Below are positions 11,012-19,699 of a stretch of DNA of 64,000 nt, one piece after another. The position numbers and the translations under genes are program-made. Position 1 is the stretch's first letter. Every line of letters starts with the position of its first letter. Location of the stretch: assembly GCA_963839615.1 (NCBI GenBank), contig CAWIVY010000007.1, positions 744,001-808,000 on the forward strand, read 5' to 3'. Under the pieces are notes generated by a model, which saw only the letters and a list, made by a program, of their open reading frames with translations, had not been told where the DNA came from and did no database searches. This DNA comes from DASQMT01 sp963839615. Its GTDB lineage: Bacteria > Actinomycetota > Thermoleophilia > Solirubrobacterales > Solirubrobacteraceae.

Positions 11012-11306
11012 GAAACCCCCTCGAAGATACGGCGTCCCTCCACGCCGAGATCGCGGGAGCATAGCGACGCGCCACGCGCATGGACGCCCCGTGCCGGACT
11101 AGTCCATCCGTCCAGTTCACGCTTGACCGCTTCGGGCCGCTCGCGATGCATGACATCGCCCGGGAACCGCCTCCGGCGATAGGCCGGAAAGCGGCGCCAC
11201 TAGGCGGAGACGGCTTCAGCCCAGACACCGCACACCGGTGTGACGCCGCGACGGAAGTCGTCATATCGGCGGAAGGCCCAACTCCTTGAGAGAAGTGGCC
11301 ACCAAC
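11012..11306. other. Gene-free upstream region of the LVIVD gene
   Basis: No convincing ORF. It holds a 12-bp perfect palindrome CACACCGGTGTG at 11231-11242, a pair of arms CCGCCT/AGGCGG around 11168-11215 that could fold with an inner CCGG hairpin, and a short partial copy (11101-11115, minus orientation) of the 30-bp repeat described next. It must contain the LVIVD promoter; no confident -10/-35 pair was picked out. Confidence 0.5.
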
Positions 11307-11559
11307 CTGGACGGATGTCCGACTGAGAACACCCGTCACCTCCCTTACCTTCCTGCTCGTAAGCCTGACGAAGCGAGATCTCCGCCGAGGTGTTGGAGCA
11401 CCAAGGCAGAGGGAAGGGGACGGAGACATGGGCTGGCACAAGTAGATCTTCCACACAGCAGGTAGCGACATTTATGACGGGCGCCTAGGGCGCCCGTTGT
11501 CGTTAACCACTGGCTGTATCGGACCCGCTACAGGTGTCCTGAATCGGACACCCGTCCAG
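11307..11559. mobile_element. Candidate non-coding inverted-repeat element (MITE-like), 253 bp
   Basis: The two ends are 30-bp inverted repeats: 11307-11336 on the plus strand and 11530-11559 on the minus strand match at 25 of 30 positions, both beginning CTGGACGG and containing TGTCCGA. The right end touches the stop codon of the HD-GYP gene. Inside are a GGTG/CACC hairpin, a ribosome-site-like AAGGGGACGGAG followed by ATG GGC TGG CAC AAG TAG (a five-codon ORF, 11428-11445), and a terminator-like hairpin. There is no transposase. It could instead be a structured RNA locus or a pair of terminators; no known riboswitch class was recognised. Confidence 0.45.
11477..11497. terminator. Terminator-like hairpin in the 11.3-11.56 kb region
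   Basis: Perfect 9-bp stem ACGGGCGCC/GGCGCCCGT with a TAG loop. On the plus strand it is followed by TTGTCGTT, a weak T-rich tail; on the minus strand by CATAAATGTC. It could end the HD-GYP transcript or a plus-strand small RNA carrying the MGWHK ORF. Confidence 0.6.
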
Positions 11560-12926
11560 TTACGCAGCCAGCGCGCGGGGAGCCGCGTAGTCGCGAACGC
11601 GGCGCTCGAGGTTGAGCTCGCGCTCGAAGTCCGCGTCGTCGGCGTGCCGGAAAGTGACGGAGCGTTGTTCGAGCAGGCTGATGAAGGTCTCGACGACGCG
11701 CGTGTCGAGCTGCGCGTCAGCCACGTTGCGAAGCTCCTCGACAGCCTCGCGGGAGGTCACGGGATCGCGGTAGGAGTCGCGCGACGTCATCACGTCGTAG
11801 GTGTCGGCCACGGAGATGATCCGCGCCGCGAGCGGGATCTGCTCGCCGACGAGACCGCTCGGATAGCCGTTGCCGTCGATGCGCTCGTGATGCGCGAGGA
11901 TGATCTCCGCGACCGGTCCGTAACCGTCGATGCGGGCGACGAGCCGAGCCCCCTGCTCCGGGTGCCGGTGGATGATCTTGAAATCCTCCGGGCTGAGCTT
12001 CTTGTCGGCGAAGAGGATCGAGTCCGGGAAGATGAACTTGCCGATGTCGTGCAGCAGCGCGGCGGTGTGCACGATGTCCTGCTCCCGCTCCGAGAGCCCC
12101 AGCTCGCGGGCGATCTCCCGTGAGTACCGGGCGACGGCCGCGGAGTGGCGCGCCGTCATCTTGTCGCGCAGCGAGAGCGTCTGCAGGACCGTGCCGAGCA
12201 GCCCCACCTGGAGCGAGGCCAGCTCGCGGCTACGGCCCTCGAGCTGCTCCTTGTGGGTGATCGAGTTCAGTGCCGTCCGGAGGAGGTACTGGAAGACCAG
12301 GCCGATGACGGCGATCAGGCCGATCACCGCGAGGTTGTGTCCCTGGTACGCGAAGGCGACGCCGGCGGTCAGCAGGCCCGTGGCGAACTCGACGGGCAGG
12401 ACCGGCACGTAGATCTCGCGCACGCTGGCCCTGATCGACCAGCCTTCGAAGACCTTGAAGTCCACGGCCAGGATCAGGAAGTTCAGCGCGTTCGTGACCA
12501 TGAAGACCGCGAACACGAGCAGGAAGAATGCCGCCGGGCCGGTCTTGAGCAGCGCCGGTCCACCGATCAGCTCGAACGCGACAGCGCCGACGAGCGGGAA
12601 GAAGGCGTAGTTCGACACGTTCGCGAGCCACGACTGCCAGGGCGAGCGCCGCGTGAGCGAGCTCAAGCTCATCGCCAGGACGCCGAGGCAGACCGCCGGC
12701 GCGGGGCCGAGCAGCGTCATCGCGAGCACGAGCGAGAGAAACTCGGCCGAGACCTTGAAGCGCTTCGTCTCCAGCTCGAACGCCCCGTTGACGACCGCAA
12801 CGACCAAGAGCAGCGCGAACAAGTCGGGCTGCCAGTCCTCGCGGTCGGACAGAAGCGCTCCGGCGGTTACTGATCCGCCGAGGAGCAGGCCTGACCAACG
12901 ACAAGAACACGCTCGTTTCGCGTCAC
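11560..12926 (-). CDS. Membrane-anchored HD-GYP domain protein (probable cyclic-di-GMP phosphodiesterase)
   Basis: About six to eight hydrophobic segments occupy the N-terminal half (FALLLVVAVVNGAF, FLSLVLAMTLLGPAPAVCLG, AFFLLVFAVFMVTNALNFLI, LAVIGLIAVIGLVFQYLL), forming a probable sensory membrane domain. A complete HD-GYP domain follows, with HTAALLHDIGKF and the signature HHERIDGNGYPSGL. Family knowledge: such proteins degrade c-di-GMP with a metal centre. The undisturbed frame begins at a TTG at 12822. Upstream residues GSVTAGALLSDREDW continue it, and a GTG at 12926 in another frame (VTRNERVLVV) is the likely true start if one base is missing near 12895. Confidence 0.85.
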
Positions 12927-13053
12927 CGCCCCCGTAATCGGCAGTGGGCCCGCCGACCTTTAGCTCTCCGGAAGCTGCACGTGCAGGGAGCGGTATCCGG
13001 GATCACGATCGATACTCTCCGCGCCCATCCGGGGAAATCTGGAACCCCTTCGC

Positions 13054-14292
13054 GTGCCGGCCTTCGGCCGGCTGCTCCTCTCGTACACGACGAACTCGAT
13101 CGGCGACTACGTCGGGCTCGTCGCGCTCGCTCTGCTCGTCTACGGCGAGACCCAGGATCCGCTCGCGACGACCGCGCTCTTCATCGCCGCGCAGTTCCTC
13201 CCCGCGTTCATCGCGCCGGTGCTCACGGCCCATGTCGATCAGCTCAAGCTCCGGCGGGTCCTCCCCGCGATCTACCTGTGCGAGGCGCTCGTCTTCGCGG
13301 CGCTCGCGCTGCTCGCGCAGTCCTTCTCGCTCGTCCCGGTGCTGCTGCTCGCGCTCCTCGACGGCGCCTTGATGCTGACCGCGCGAGGCATCTCGCGCGG
13401 AGCGGTGAACGCCGTGCTGCAGCCAAAAGGCCTGCTGAGAGAGGGAAACGCGCTGCTCAACATCGGCTTCGCCGCGGCGAGCGTCGGCGGCGCCGCGCTC
13501 GGCGGACTGCTCGTCGACACGTTCGGCGTCTCGGCGGCGCTGAGCGTCGACGCGGCGAGCTTCGCCGTCATCGCAGTCGTCCTCGCGACGTGCCGCGCCT
13601 TCCCGGACACGAGCGCCGAGCGGGAGTCGTTCGTGAAGCGCGTGACCGAGGGCTTGCGCTACGCGCGCACGAATCGCACCGCCCGCTTCCTGATCGGCGG
13701 CGAGTCGCTGGCGGTCATCTTCTTCACCCTGATCGTGCCGATCGAGATCGTCTACGCGGCCGAGACGCTGGAGACCGACGAGATCGGATACGGCGTGCTG
13801 CTCTCTGCGTGGGGAGCCGGCATCGTGCTCGGGAGCCTGCTCTTCCTGAGGGTCCGCCGGCGCCCCGTCAGCGCACTCATACTTCTGTCCAGTCTGGCGA
13901 TCGGCGCGGCGTACCTCGGCATGGCCGTCTCGCGTGAGCTGTGGATGGCATGCGCGTTCTCGGTGGTCGGCGGCCTCGGCAACGGCGTGCAGTGGGTGTC
14001 GGTCATGACCGCGCTCCAGGAGTCGACGCCGGACCATCTCCAGGCGCGGATCACGGGCCTGCTCGAGTCGCTCACGTCGGCGACGACGGGCGTCGGCTTC
14101 CTGCTCGGGGGCATCATCACGACGATCGCCTCCCCTCCGACCGCGTTCGCGGTCTCGGGCATCGGCGTGGTCATGCTCGTGGCGATCGGCGCGGCCTTCC
14201 GCGCGATTCCCTCGACGCGCGGCGACCGCTGGGACGAGGCGACTAACCTCAGACCTCGACCACGACCGGCAGCACCATCGGACGGCGCTTGA
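13054..14292 (+). CDS. MFS transporter, enterobactin-exporter (EntS)-like fold
   Basis: A 412-residue protein with about 12 transmembrane segments, for example ALFIAAQFLPAFIAPVL, LVPVLLLALLDGALML and VGFLLGGIITTIAS. GLLVDTFG and the RxxR loops fit major facilitator transporters of the MFS_3 group. It starts at GTG; nothing resembling an operon partner lies nearby. Its last 44 bp overlap the end of the convergent rnj gene, so the natural stop could differ by an indel. It is transcribed divergently from the HD-GYP gene, with about 130 bp between. The substrate cannot be inferred. Confidence 0.85.
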   Translation: MPAFGRLLLSYTTNSIGDYVGLVALALLVYGETQDPLATTALFIAAQFLPAFIAPVLTAHVDQLKLRRVLPAIYLCEALVFAALALLAQSFSLVPVLLLALLDGALMLTARGISRGAVNAVLQPKGLLREGNALLNIGFAAASVGGAALGGLLVDTFGVSAALSVDAASFAVIAVVLATCRAFPDTSAERESFVKRVTEGLRYARTNRTARFLIGGESLAVIFFTLIVPIEIVYAAETLETDEIGYGVLLSAWGAGIVLGSLLFLRVRRRPVSALILLSSLAIGAAYLGMAVSRELWMACAFSVVGGLGNGVQWVSVMTALQESTPDHLQARITGLLESLTSATTGVGFLLGGIITTIASPPTAFAVSGIGVVMLVAIGAAFRAIPSTRGDRWDEATNLRPRPRPAAPSDGA

Positions 14293-15916
14293 GCCGGCCG
14301 TAGATGAAGCCGGCGAGGTCGTCGTGGAGCATCGACTCCAGGACGGTGATCTCCGTGATGTGCTGCTCCGCCGCGCGGTCGAGCGAGTCCTCCACCGCCT
14401 CGCGCAGCTCCTCGACGAACTCCGAGTTGCCGTCGAGGAAGGGCACGCCGCGGGCGAGCACCTCGGGGCGCACGACCGAGCTGCCGTCCTGCTCGCTGAC
14501 GGTGGCGACGACGATGAAGATGCCGTCGGCGGAGAGCATCCTGCGGTCGCGCAGCGCGACGTCGGTGACGTCGCCGATGTCGACGCCGTCGACGAAGATC
14601 ATCCCGCTCTGGACGCTGTCAGCGAAGCGCGCGCCCTTCTCGTCGATCTCCACCGGCTGGCCGTTCTCGGTGCGGAAGATGTTGCCGGGGTCGATGCCGA
14701 CCGCCTCCGCCAGGCGGCCGTGGAGCATCATCCGCTTGTAGTCGCCGTGCACCGGCATCACGTAGCGCGGCTGGGTCAGGTTGAGCATCAGCTTCAGCTC
14801 CTCCTGGTAGCCGTGCCCTGAGGCGTGGATCGGCGCGTCCTGCGTGGTCACGACGTCCGCGCCGACGTGGTAGAGCCGGTCGATCGTGTCGTTGACCGCG
14901 CGCTCGTTGCCCGGGATCGGCGTGGCCGAGAAGACCACCGTGTCGCCCGCGCGCAACTCCACCTGCGGATGGTCCCTGTACGCCATCCGCCGCAGCGCCG
15001 ACAGCGGCTCCCCCTGCGACCCGGTCGAGACGATCACGATCCTCTCCGGCGGGAACTGGTCGACCTCGCGCAGCCCGATCAGGATCCCCTCGGGGATGTT
15101 CAGGTGGCCTAGCGTGCGGCCGATGTTGACGTTCTTGCGCATCGAGCGCCCGACCAGCGCGACCTTGCGGTCGAGCTGAGCGGCGGCGTCGACGACCTGC
15201 TGCACGCGGTGGATGTTCGAGGCGAATGACGTGACGACGATGCGGCCCTGACAGTGGTGGAACACGCGCTCGAGGTTCGGCCCCACGAGCGATTCGGAGT
15301 TCGAGAACCCGGGCCGGTCGGCGTTCGTCGAGTCGCCGCAGAGCATCAGCAGGCCCTCGCGCCCCAGCTCCGCCAGCCGCGAGACGTCGGCCGGCTTGCC
15401 GTCAACCGGTGTCTGGTCGAACTTGTAGTCGCCGGTGAAGAGCACCGTCCCGAGCGCGGTCGTGAGCGCCACGCCGCAGGCGTCGGGGATCGAATGCGTG
15501 AGGTGGATCATCTCGATCTGGAAGGGGCCCGCGTCGACGACGTCGCCGGTCGGGAGCACGTCGAGCCGCGCCTGCCTCAGCTTGTGCTCGTCGAGCTTCG
15601 AGCGGGCCATCGCGACCGTGAGCTGGCCGCTGTAGGTGACCGGGATGCTCGTCTCCCCGAGCTCTCGCAACAGCCATGGCAGGCAGCCCAGGTGGTCCTC
15701 GTGGCCGTGGGTGATCACGATCGCCTCGACGTCCTTGACGCGCTCGCGCAGGTAGGCGAAGTCGGGCAGCACGAGGTCGATGCCAAGCTGCTCGGCGGTC
15801 GGGAAGCGCAGGCCCGTGTCGACCACCACGATGCGACCCTCGTACTCGACGACGGTCATGTTCTTGCCGATCTCGCCCACGCCTCCCAGCGGGAGGACGC
15901 GCAGTTTGCCGCTCAC
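14249..15916 (-). CDS. rnj: Ribonuclease J
   Basis: Metallo-beta-lactamase/beta-CASP ribonuclease for mRNA decay and rRNA maturation. At 555 residues it is the usual length. The metal motif is H70-G-H72-E-D74-H75, with GDYKFD and SGHG blocks further on. The beta-CASP part carries TSFASNIHRVQQV and STGSQGEP, and the C-terminal domain runs to the end. GTG start; its first bases overlap the dapA stop as GTGA. The dapA-rnj pairing is standard in actinobacteria. Confidence 0.96.
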   Translation of the reverse strand: MSGKLRVLPLGGVGEIGKNMTVVEYEGRIVVVDTGLRFPTAEQLGIDLVLPDFAYLRERVKDVEAIVITHGHEDHLGCLPWLLRELGETSIPVTYSGQLTVAMARSKLDEHKLRQARLDVLPTGDVVDAGPFQIEMIHLTHSIPDACGVALTTALGTVLFTGDYKFDQTPVDGKPADVSRLAELGREGLLMLCGDSTNADRPGFSNSESLVGPNLERVFHHCQGRIVVTSFASNIHRVQQVVDAAAQLDRKVALVGRSMRKNVNIGRTLGHLNIPEGILIGLREVDQFPPERIVIVSTGSQGEPLSALRRMAYRDHPQVELRAGDTVVFSATPIPGNERAVNDTIDRLYHVGADVVTTQDAPIHASGHGYQEELKLMLNLTQPRYVMPVHGDYKRMMLHGRLAEAVGIDPGNIFRTENGQPVEIDEKGARFADSVQSGMIFVDGVDIGDVTDVALRDRRMLSADGIFIVVATVSEQDGSSVVRPEVLARGVPFLDGNSEFVEELREAVEDSLDRAAEQHITEITVLESMLHDDLAGFIYGRLKRRPMVLPVVVEV

Positions 15917-16779
15917 CCGGTCGGCAAGGTGGAAAGGAGGCCGTGACGCTCGAGCATCGAGCGGACCGCTGCGGTCTCGGCTTCGTCGGCCTCGACCATC
16001 GGGAGCCGCAGCGTCCCGGCGTCGTGGCCGAGCAGGTTCATGGCTGTCTTCACGGGGGTCGGGCTGGCGGTGATGAAGAGCGTCTCGTAGATGTCGCGCA
16101 GCGAATCGTCGAGCTGGGCGCGCGCGTCCGGCTCGTCGTACATCCGGCGCATCTCCGGGCCGACGACGTGGGAGGCGACGCAGATGCCGCCCGCGCCGCC
16201 CATGTCGAGGCAGGCGGCGTATACGTCGTCGTTGCCGGCCAGGACCGCGAGCCCGTCGATCGGCTGCAGCTCGGCGGAGTTCGCCTGCTTGACGCCGGCG
16301 ATCCCGTCGATCTGGGCCAGCTCGGCGAGCAGGTCGGGCCCCATGTTGACCGCCGTGCGCCCGGGGATGTTGTAGAGCACCACCGGCGTGCCCGCGGCCG
16401 CGCGTGCGACCTCTTCGAAGTGGCGCACGATCCCGCGCCGATTCGGCTTGTTGTAGTAGGGCGTCACGGAAAGGACCGCCTGCGCGCCGGCGGCGACGAC
16501 CCGCTCGGTCAGCGTGGTCGCGTGACGCGTGTCGTTCGAGCCGGCGCCGGCGACGATCGCGCCGTCAGCGCCTGCCTCGCTCACGACGAGCTCGACCAGA
16601 TGGACCTGCTCGTCGTCGGTCAGGGTCGCGGCCTCGCCGGTGGTGCCGGCCACTACGAGGCCGTGCGATCCGTTTCCCAGCAGGTGCCGGGCGATCGCCA
16701 CGGCTGCGTCCTCGTTGACGCCACCATCGGCGTGGAACGGCGTGATCATGGCCGTCAGCAGGCCTTCGTACGGGCGCAT
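15913..16779 (-). CDS. dapA: 4-hydroxy-tetrahydrodipicolinate synthase
   Basis: First committed step of lysine/diaminopimelate synthesis: condenses pyruvate with aspartate semialdehyde. 288 residues. The Schiff-base lysine is K164 in IAGVKQAN, the catalytic tyrosine is Y136 in VVLYNIPGRT, and the substrate loop AGTTGEA is at 44-50. It lies in a minus-strand run with dapB upstream and rnj downstream, separated from dapB by two small genes of unknown role. Confidence 0.97.
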   Translation of the reverse strand: MRPYEGLLTAMITPFHADGGVNEDAAVAIARHLLGNGSHGLVVAGTTGEAATLTDDEQVHLVELVVSEAGADGAIVAGAGSNDTRHATTLTERVVAAGAQAVLSVTPYYNKPNRRGIVRHFEEVARAAAGTPVVLYNIPGRTAVNMGPDLLAELAQIDGIAGVKQANSAELQPIDGLAVLAGNDDVYAACLDMGGAGGICVASHVVGPEMRRMYDEPDARAQLDDSLRDIYETLFITASPTPVKTAMNLLGHDAGTLRLPMVEADEAETAAVRSMLERHGLLSTLPTG

Positions 16780-16836
16780 GCGCGACAGTTTCGCACGCCG
16801 CCCCGACGACGGCGTGCTCAGGGCGTCGACGATCGG

Positions 16837-17367
16837 TCAGCCTGCGAGCGGGTCGCCGCTCGAGAGCTTCGGCGGTGCGTAGCTCGGGTTGTTGCGGTCC
16901 TCGTCGGGCGCATCCGCCTCCGGGCGGGCCGGCGGCGCCTCCTGCTGGGGAGCGTCGGCGTCCGCCGCCGGAGGAACGTCGGACGGGGCCGGTCCGGGGG
17001 CGGGCGGCGCCGGCGGCGCGTACGGCTCGGAGGCGGTCGGCGCGACCCCCGGCTGCGCGATCGGAGGCGCCTGCGGGGCGGACGGCGCGGTCGGGGGGTC
17101 GCCCTGACCCGTCGGCGGCACTCCCGGCGTCTCGGCCGGCGCGGGTGGCGCCGGCGGCGCCGCGGACTGCCCGGCGAGCGGATCGCCGTGCGGCGCGCTC
17201 GTCCCCTCGGGCGGCGCCTGCGGGATCGGCCGGCCGTGTGCGTCGTACTCGACCGCAGGCCCGGACTGCTGTCCCTGGCCCTGGCCGGAGTTGAACTGCT
17301 TCTGTGCCTCGTCGAGCTTGCTTTGCGCCTGCTCGGCCATCTTCTTGGCCTTGTCCATGAAACCCAT
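16837..17367 (-). CDS. Small Pro/Ala-rich protein of unknown function
   Basis: 176 residues. The start MGFMDKAKKMAEQAQSKLDE is a short charged amphipathic helix, followed by a long low-complexity Pro/Ala/Gly region with no Cys or membrane segment. A DPLAG motif occurs near residue 66 and again at the very end. Proteins with this helix followed by a disordered tail occur beside dapA/dapB in related actinobacteria; no function is known to me. Composition bias makes it look like a real but fast-evolving protein. ATG start. Confidence 0.65.
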   Translation of the reverse strand: MGFMDKAKKMAEQAQSKLDEAQKQFNSGQGQGQQSGPAVEYDAHGRPIPQAPPEGTSAPHGDPLAGQSAAPPAPPAPAETPGVPPTGQGDPPTAPSAPQAPPIAQPGVAPTASEPYAPPAPPAPGPAPSDVPPAADADAPQQEAPPARPEADAPDEDRNNPSYAPPKLSSGDPLAG

Positions 17368-17431
17368 GCCCGACAGTCAACCAGCTTTGGCCTCCGTCGC
17401 GGAAGCCCACTTAAAGAGTGCCAGCCCCCCT

Positions 17432-17752
17432 TTAGGTTCGGCGGCGGCGCTCCGCGCGTTTCAGCTCCTCGGTGAAGCGGCGGGGCACGGTCGGCGCCTC
17501 GCCCTCCTCCCACAGCGTCACGACGACGAGCTCTCCGCGCGGCTTGTCCTCGAGGCAGACGTAGACGATGTCGCCGTCACGCACGTAGGCCGAGCCGCGC
17601 TGCGCCGCGGCGCCGGGCGGGGGCTCGCGCGACACCTCGCCGGCCGCCCATGCCCGCCCTACGCGCGCGGCGATCTCCGTGCGGGCGTCGAGCGTCCCGC
17701 GCACGCGCTGGCGATAGCGCTCGACGGCGTGGTCGGTGACGGAGACGAGCAA
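17432..17752 (-). CDS. Small conserved-looking hypothetical protein, possible DUF4258/RelE-like fold
   Basis: 106 residues, starting at TTG directly after the dapB stop, so probably co-translated with it. The N-terminal motif VTDHAVERYRQRV, followed by beta-strand-like segments (IVYVCLEDKP, ELVVVTLWEEGE), resembles the compact folds of DUF4258 or RelE-like proteins. The catalytic residues of a toxin cannot be assigned, and there is no antitoxin partner. Its place between dapB and dapA suggests a housekeeping role. Function unknown. Confidence 0.6.
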   Translation of the reverse strand: MLVSVTDHAVERYRQRVRGTLDARTEIAARVGRAWAAGEVSREPPPGAAAQRGSAYVRDGDIVYVCLEDKPRGELVVVTLWEEGEAPTVPRRFTEELKRAERRRRT

Positions 17753-17755
17753 TGC

Positions 17756-18412
17756 TCAGGGCCAGAGCAGCCGCTCGAGCCCCACGGTGAGCCGGTCGGG
17801 CAGCCCCGCGACGGCGCGGACCGCCATCAGCACGCCGGGCATGAAGCTCGTACGGTCGGTCGTCACGTGCCGCAGCGTGAGCGTCTGGGCGACGTCGCCC
17901 AGGATCACGTCCTGGTCGGCGACCAGCCCCGGCAGCCGCACGGAGTGGATCGGCACGTCGCCCTCCATCAGGTCCGCCGTCCGCGCCGCGGTGCCCGACG
18001 GCGCGTCGAGCTTGGCCGGATGGTGGTACTCGATGATCTCGGCGCGCTGCATGTGCCGCGACGCCTCGGCGGCGAACCGCATCATCAGCACGGCGCCGAT
18101 CGCGAAGTTCGGCGCGACGAAGGCGTTCGCGCTCGCGGTCGACGCCGCCTCGCGCAGCGCCTCGAGGTCGAAGCCCGTGGTCCCGATCACGACGTGCCGC
18201 CCTGCGGCGAGCGCGAGGCGGGCGTTGTCGAGCGCCGTGTCGGGCCGGGTGAAGTCGACGACCACGTCGCACCCGTCGAGCACCTCGGCCAGCTCCACCC
18301 CCAGCGCCGGGTCGGCGCGGCCCGCGAGCTCGAGATCGTCCGCGCCGTCGACCGCGGCGCACACCGCCTGGCCCATGCGGCCGGCGGCGCCCGCGACGGC
18401 GACGCGTGTCAT
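17756..18412 (-). CDS. dapB: 4-hydroxy-tetrahydrodipicolinate reductase
   Basis: NAD(P)H-dependent second step of the diaminopimelate branch. 218 residues, shorter than the 240-270 of most DapB. Nucleotide loop GAAGRMG at 8-14; catalytic His pair and lysine in EYHHPAKLDAPSGTA (H130, H131, K134). The ATG overlaps the stop of the M16 peptidase gene as ATGA. The order M16 peptidase-dapB is typical of actinobacteria. Confidence 0.95.
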   Translation of the reverse strand: MTRVAVAGAAGRMGQAVCAAVDGADDLELAGRADPALGVELAEVLDGCDVVVDFTRPDTALDNARLALAAGRHVVIGTTGFDLEALREAASTASANAFVAPNFAIGAVLMMRFAAEASRHMQRAEIIEYHHPAKLDAPSGTAARTADLMEGDVPIHSVRLPGLVADQDVILGDVAQTLTLRHVTTDRTSFMPGVLMAVRAVAGLPDRLTVGLERLLWP

Positions 18413-19695
18413 GCCGCCACTGCCTCCGCGGCCGGGCAGACCGGCTCCACAGCGGCGCTGAACGCCTCTTGCGACGGACCGATGCCCGCAGCGGAGAGCC
18501 GCTCGGGCAGCCACAGCTCGTCCACGAGCACGCGCAGGTCGTCCATCGTGACGGCGTCGAAGCGCGCCATGATCTCGTCGGCGGAGAGCAGCGGCAGGCC
18601 GTAGAGCGTGGCGCTGCCCAGGCGGTTCATGCGCGCCGAGGAGGACTCCATCGCGAGCACGACGCGCGCCTTCACGTTCTCCCGTGCCCGGGCCAGCTCG
18701 TCCTCGGTCGCGGGCTGCTCGCGCAGCCGCTCCAGCTCGCCCCGCACGACCTGCATCGCCTCGGCGAGGTTGTCCGGGCGGGTGCCGACGTAGAGCCCGA
18801 CCTGGCCGGTGTCGGTGAAGTTGCCGGCGAACGAGTAGACGGCATACGCGAGGCCGCGCTCCTCGCGCACGCTCTGGAACAGGCGCGACGACGAGAGCCC
18901 GCCGAAGATCGCATCGAGCACGCGCACGGCGTAGCGGCGCTCGTCGCCGCGGGCCATGCCCGGGCCGCCGAGGCAGACGTGGACCTGCTCGGTCTCCTTG
19001 ACCTGGAAGCGCACGCGCGCCTGCGGCAGCGGTGGCGCCGCCTCGGGCACCGGCGCGCTCTCGCCGGCCCGCAGGCCGCCCAGCGTGCGCTCTGCCAGCT
19101 CGACGATCGCGTCGTGGTCCACCGATCCCGCGGCGGCCACGACGACCGATGCCGGCACGTAGCGGCGCGCATGGAACGCGGCGATCTGCCCGACCGGCGT
19201 GTCGCGGATCACCGGGGCGCGGCCGATGATCGGCCGGCCGAGCGGGTGGTCGCCGAAGACCGAGGTGCCGAGTACGTCGAAGACGGTGTCCTGCGGGTCG
19301 TCCTCGTACATCGCGATCTCCTCGAGCACGACCTCGCGCTCGGGGTCGACGTCGTTGAACGCCGGCCGCCAGACCATGTCCGCCATCACGTCGAAGGCGC
19401 GCGGCATGTGCTGATCGAGCATGCGCGCGTAGACCGTCGTGCCCTCCTTGTCGGTGCCGGCGTTCAGCTCGGCCCCCATGCCGTCGAAGAGCTGGTCGAT
19501 CTCCGCCGAGGCGAAGCGTTCGGTCCCGCGGAACAGCATGTGCTCGAGGAAGTGCGAGAGCCCCGCCTCCTCGGGCAGCTCACCGCGCGAGCCGGCCCCG
19601 ATGTAGAAGCCCAGGGCGGCGGATCGCACGGAGCTCATGTGCTCCGTGACGACCCGCAGACCTGAATCCAGCGTTGTGAGCCTGTGCTCGGGCAG
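18409..19695 (-). CDS. M16-family zinc metallopeptidase (processing-peptidase-like)
   Basis: Single-chain M16B peptidase of about 428 residues. Inverted zinc motif HFLEH in GLSHFLEHMLFRG, with the downstream glutamate in EREVVLEEIAMYEDDP. The second domain contains SSRLFQSVREERGLAY. Family knowledge: cleaves short or unfolded peptides. The start is unclear. Homologous sequence begins at about PEHRLTTLDSGLRVV, just 5 bases after the pnp stop, but the only codon there is CTG (19693-19695); the first ATG lies inside the conserved region. Either CTG is used or a base is wrong. Confidence 0.88.
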   Translation of the reverse strand: MPEHRLTTLDSGLRVVTEHMSSVRSAALGFYIGAGSRGELPEEAGLSHFLEHMLFRGTERFASAEIDQLFDGMGAELNAGTDKEGTTVYARMLDQHMPRAFDVMADMVWRPAFNDVDPEREVVLEEIAMYEDDPQDTVFDVLGTSVFGDHPLGRPIIGRAPVIRDTPVGQIAAFHARRYVPASVVVAAAGSVDHDAIVELAERTLGGLRAGESAPVPEAAPPLPQARVRFQVKETEQVHVCLGGPGMARGDERRYAVRVLDAIFGGLSSSRLFQSVREERGLAYAVYSFAGNFTDTGQVGLYVGTRPDNLAEAMQVVRGELERLREQPATEDELARARENVKARVVLAMESSSARMNRLGSATLYGLPLLSADEIMARFDAVTMDDLRVLVDELWLPERLSAAGIGPSQEAFSAAVEPVCPAAEAVAA

Positions 19696-19699
19696 GGCG

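Noticed and set aside
11300..11420. Possible TPP or c-di-GMP riboswitch around the CTGAGA and GGAAAGCGG sequences
   Set aside because: TPP needs CUGAGA plus ACCUGA with the matching stems, and GEMM needs its tetraloop-receptor blocks; neither set is present on either strand.
11420..11560. TAG read-through (pyrrolysine-like) of the MGWHK ORF into the following open frame
   Set aside because: The continued frame crosses the terminator-like hairpin and then runs antisense to the HD-GYP gene; no evidence of recoding genes.
17385..17425. CIRCE/HrcA operator near the GCACTC sequence upstream of the Pro-rich gene
   Set aside because: Only one half-site is present; the opposite arm GAGTGC at 9-bp spacing is missing.
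17432..17752. RelE-like toxin of a toxin-antitoxin pair
   Set aside because: No antitoxin gene, no identifiable catalytic residues, and a fixed position between dapB and dapA.
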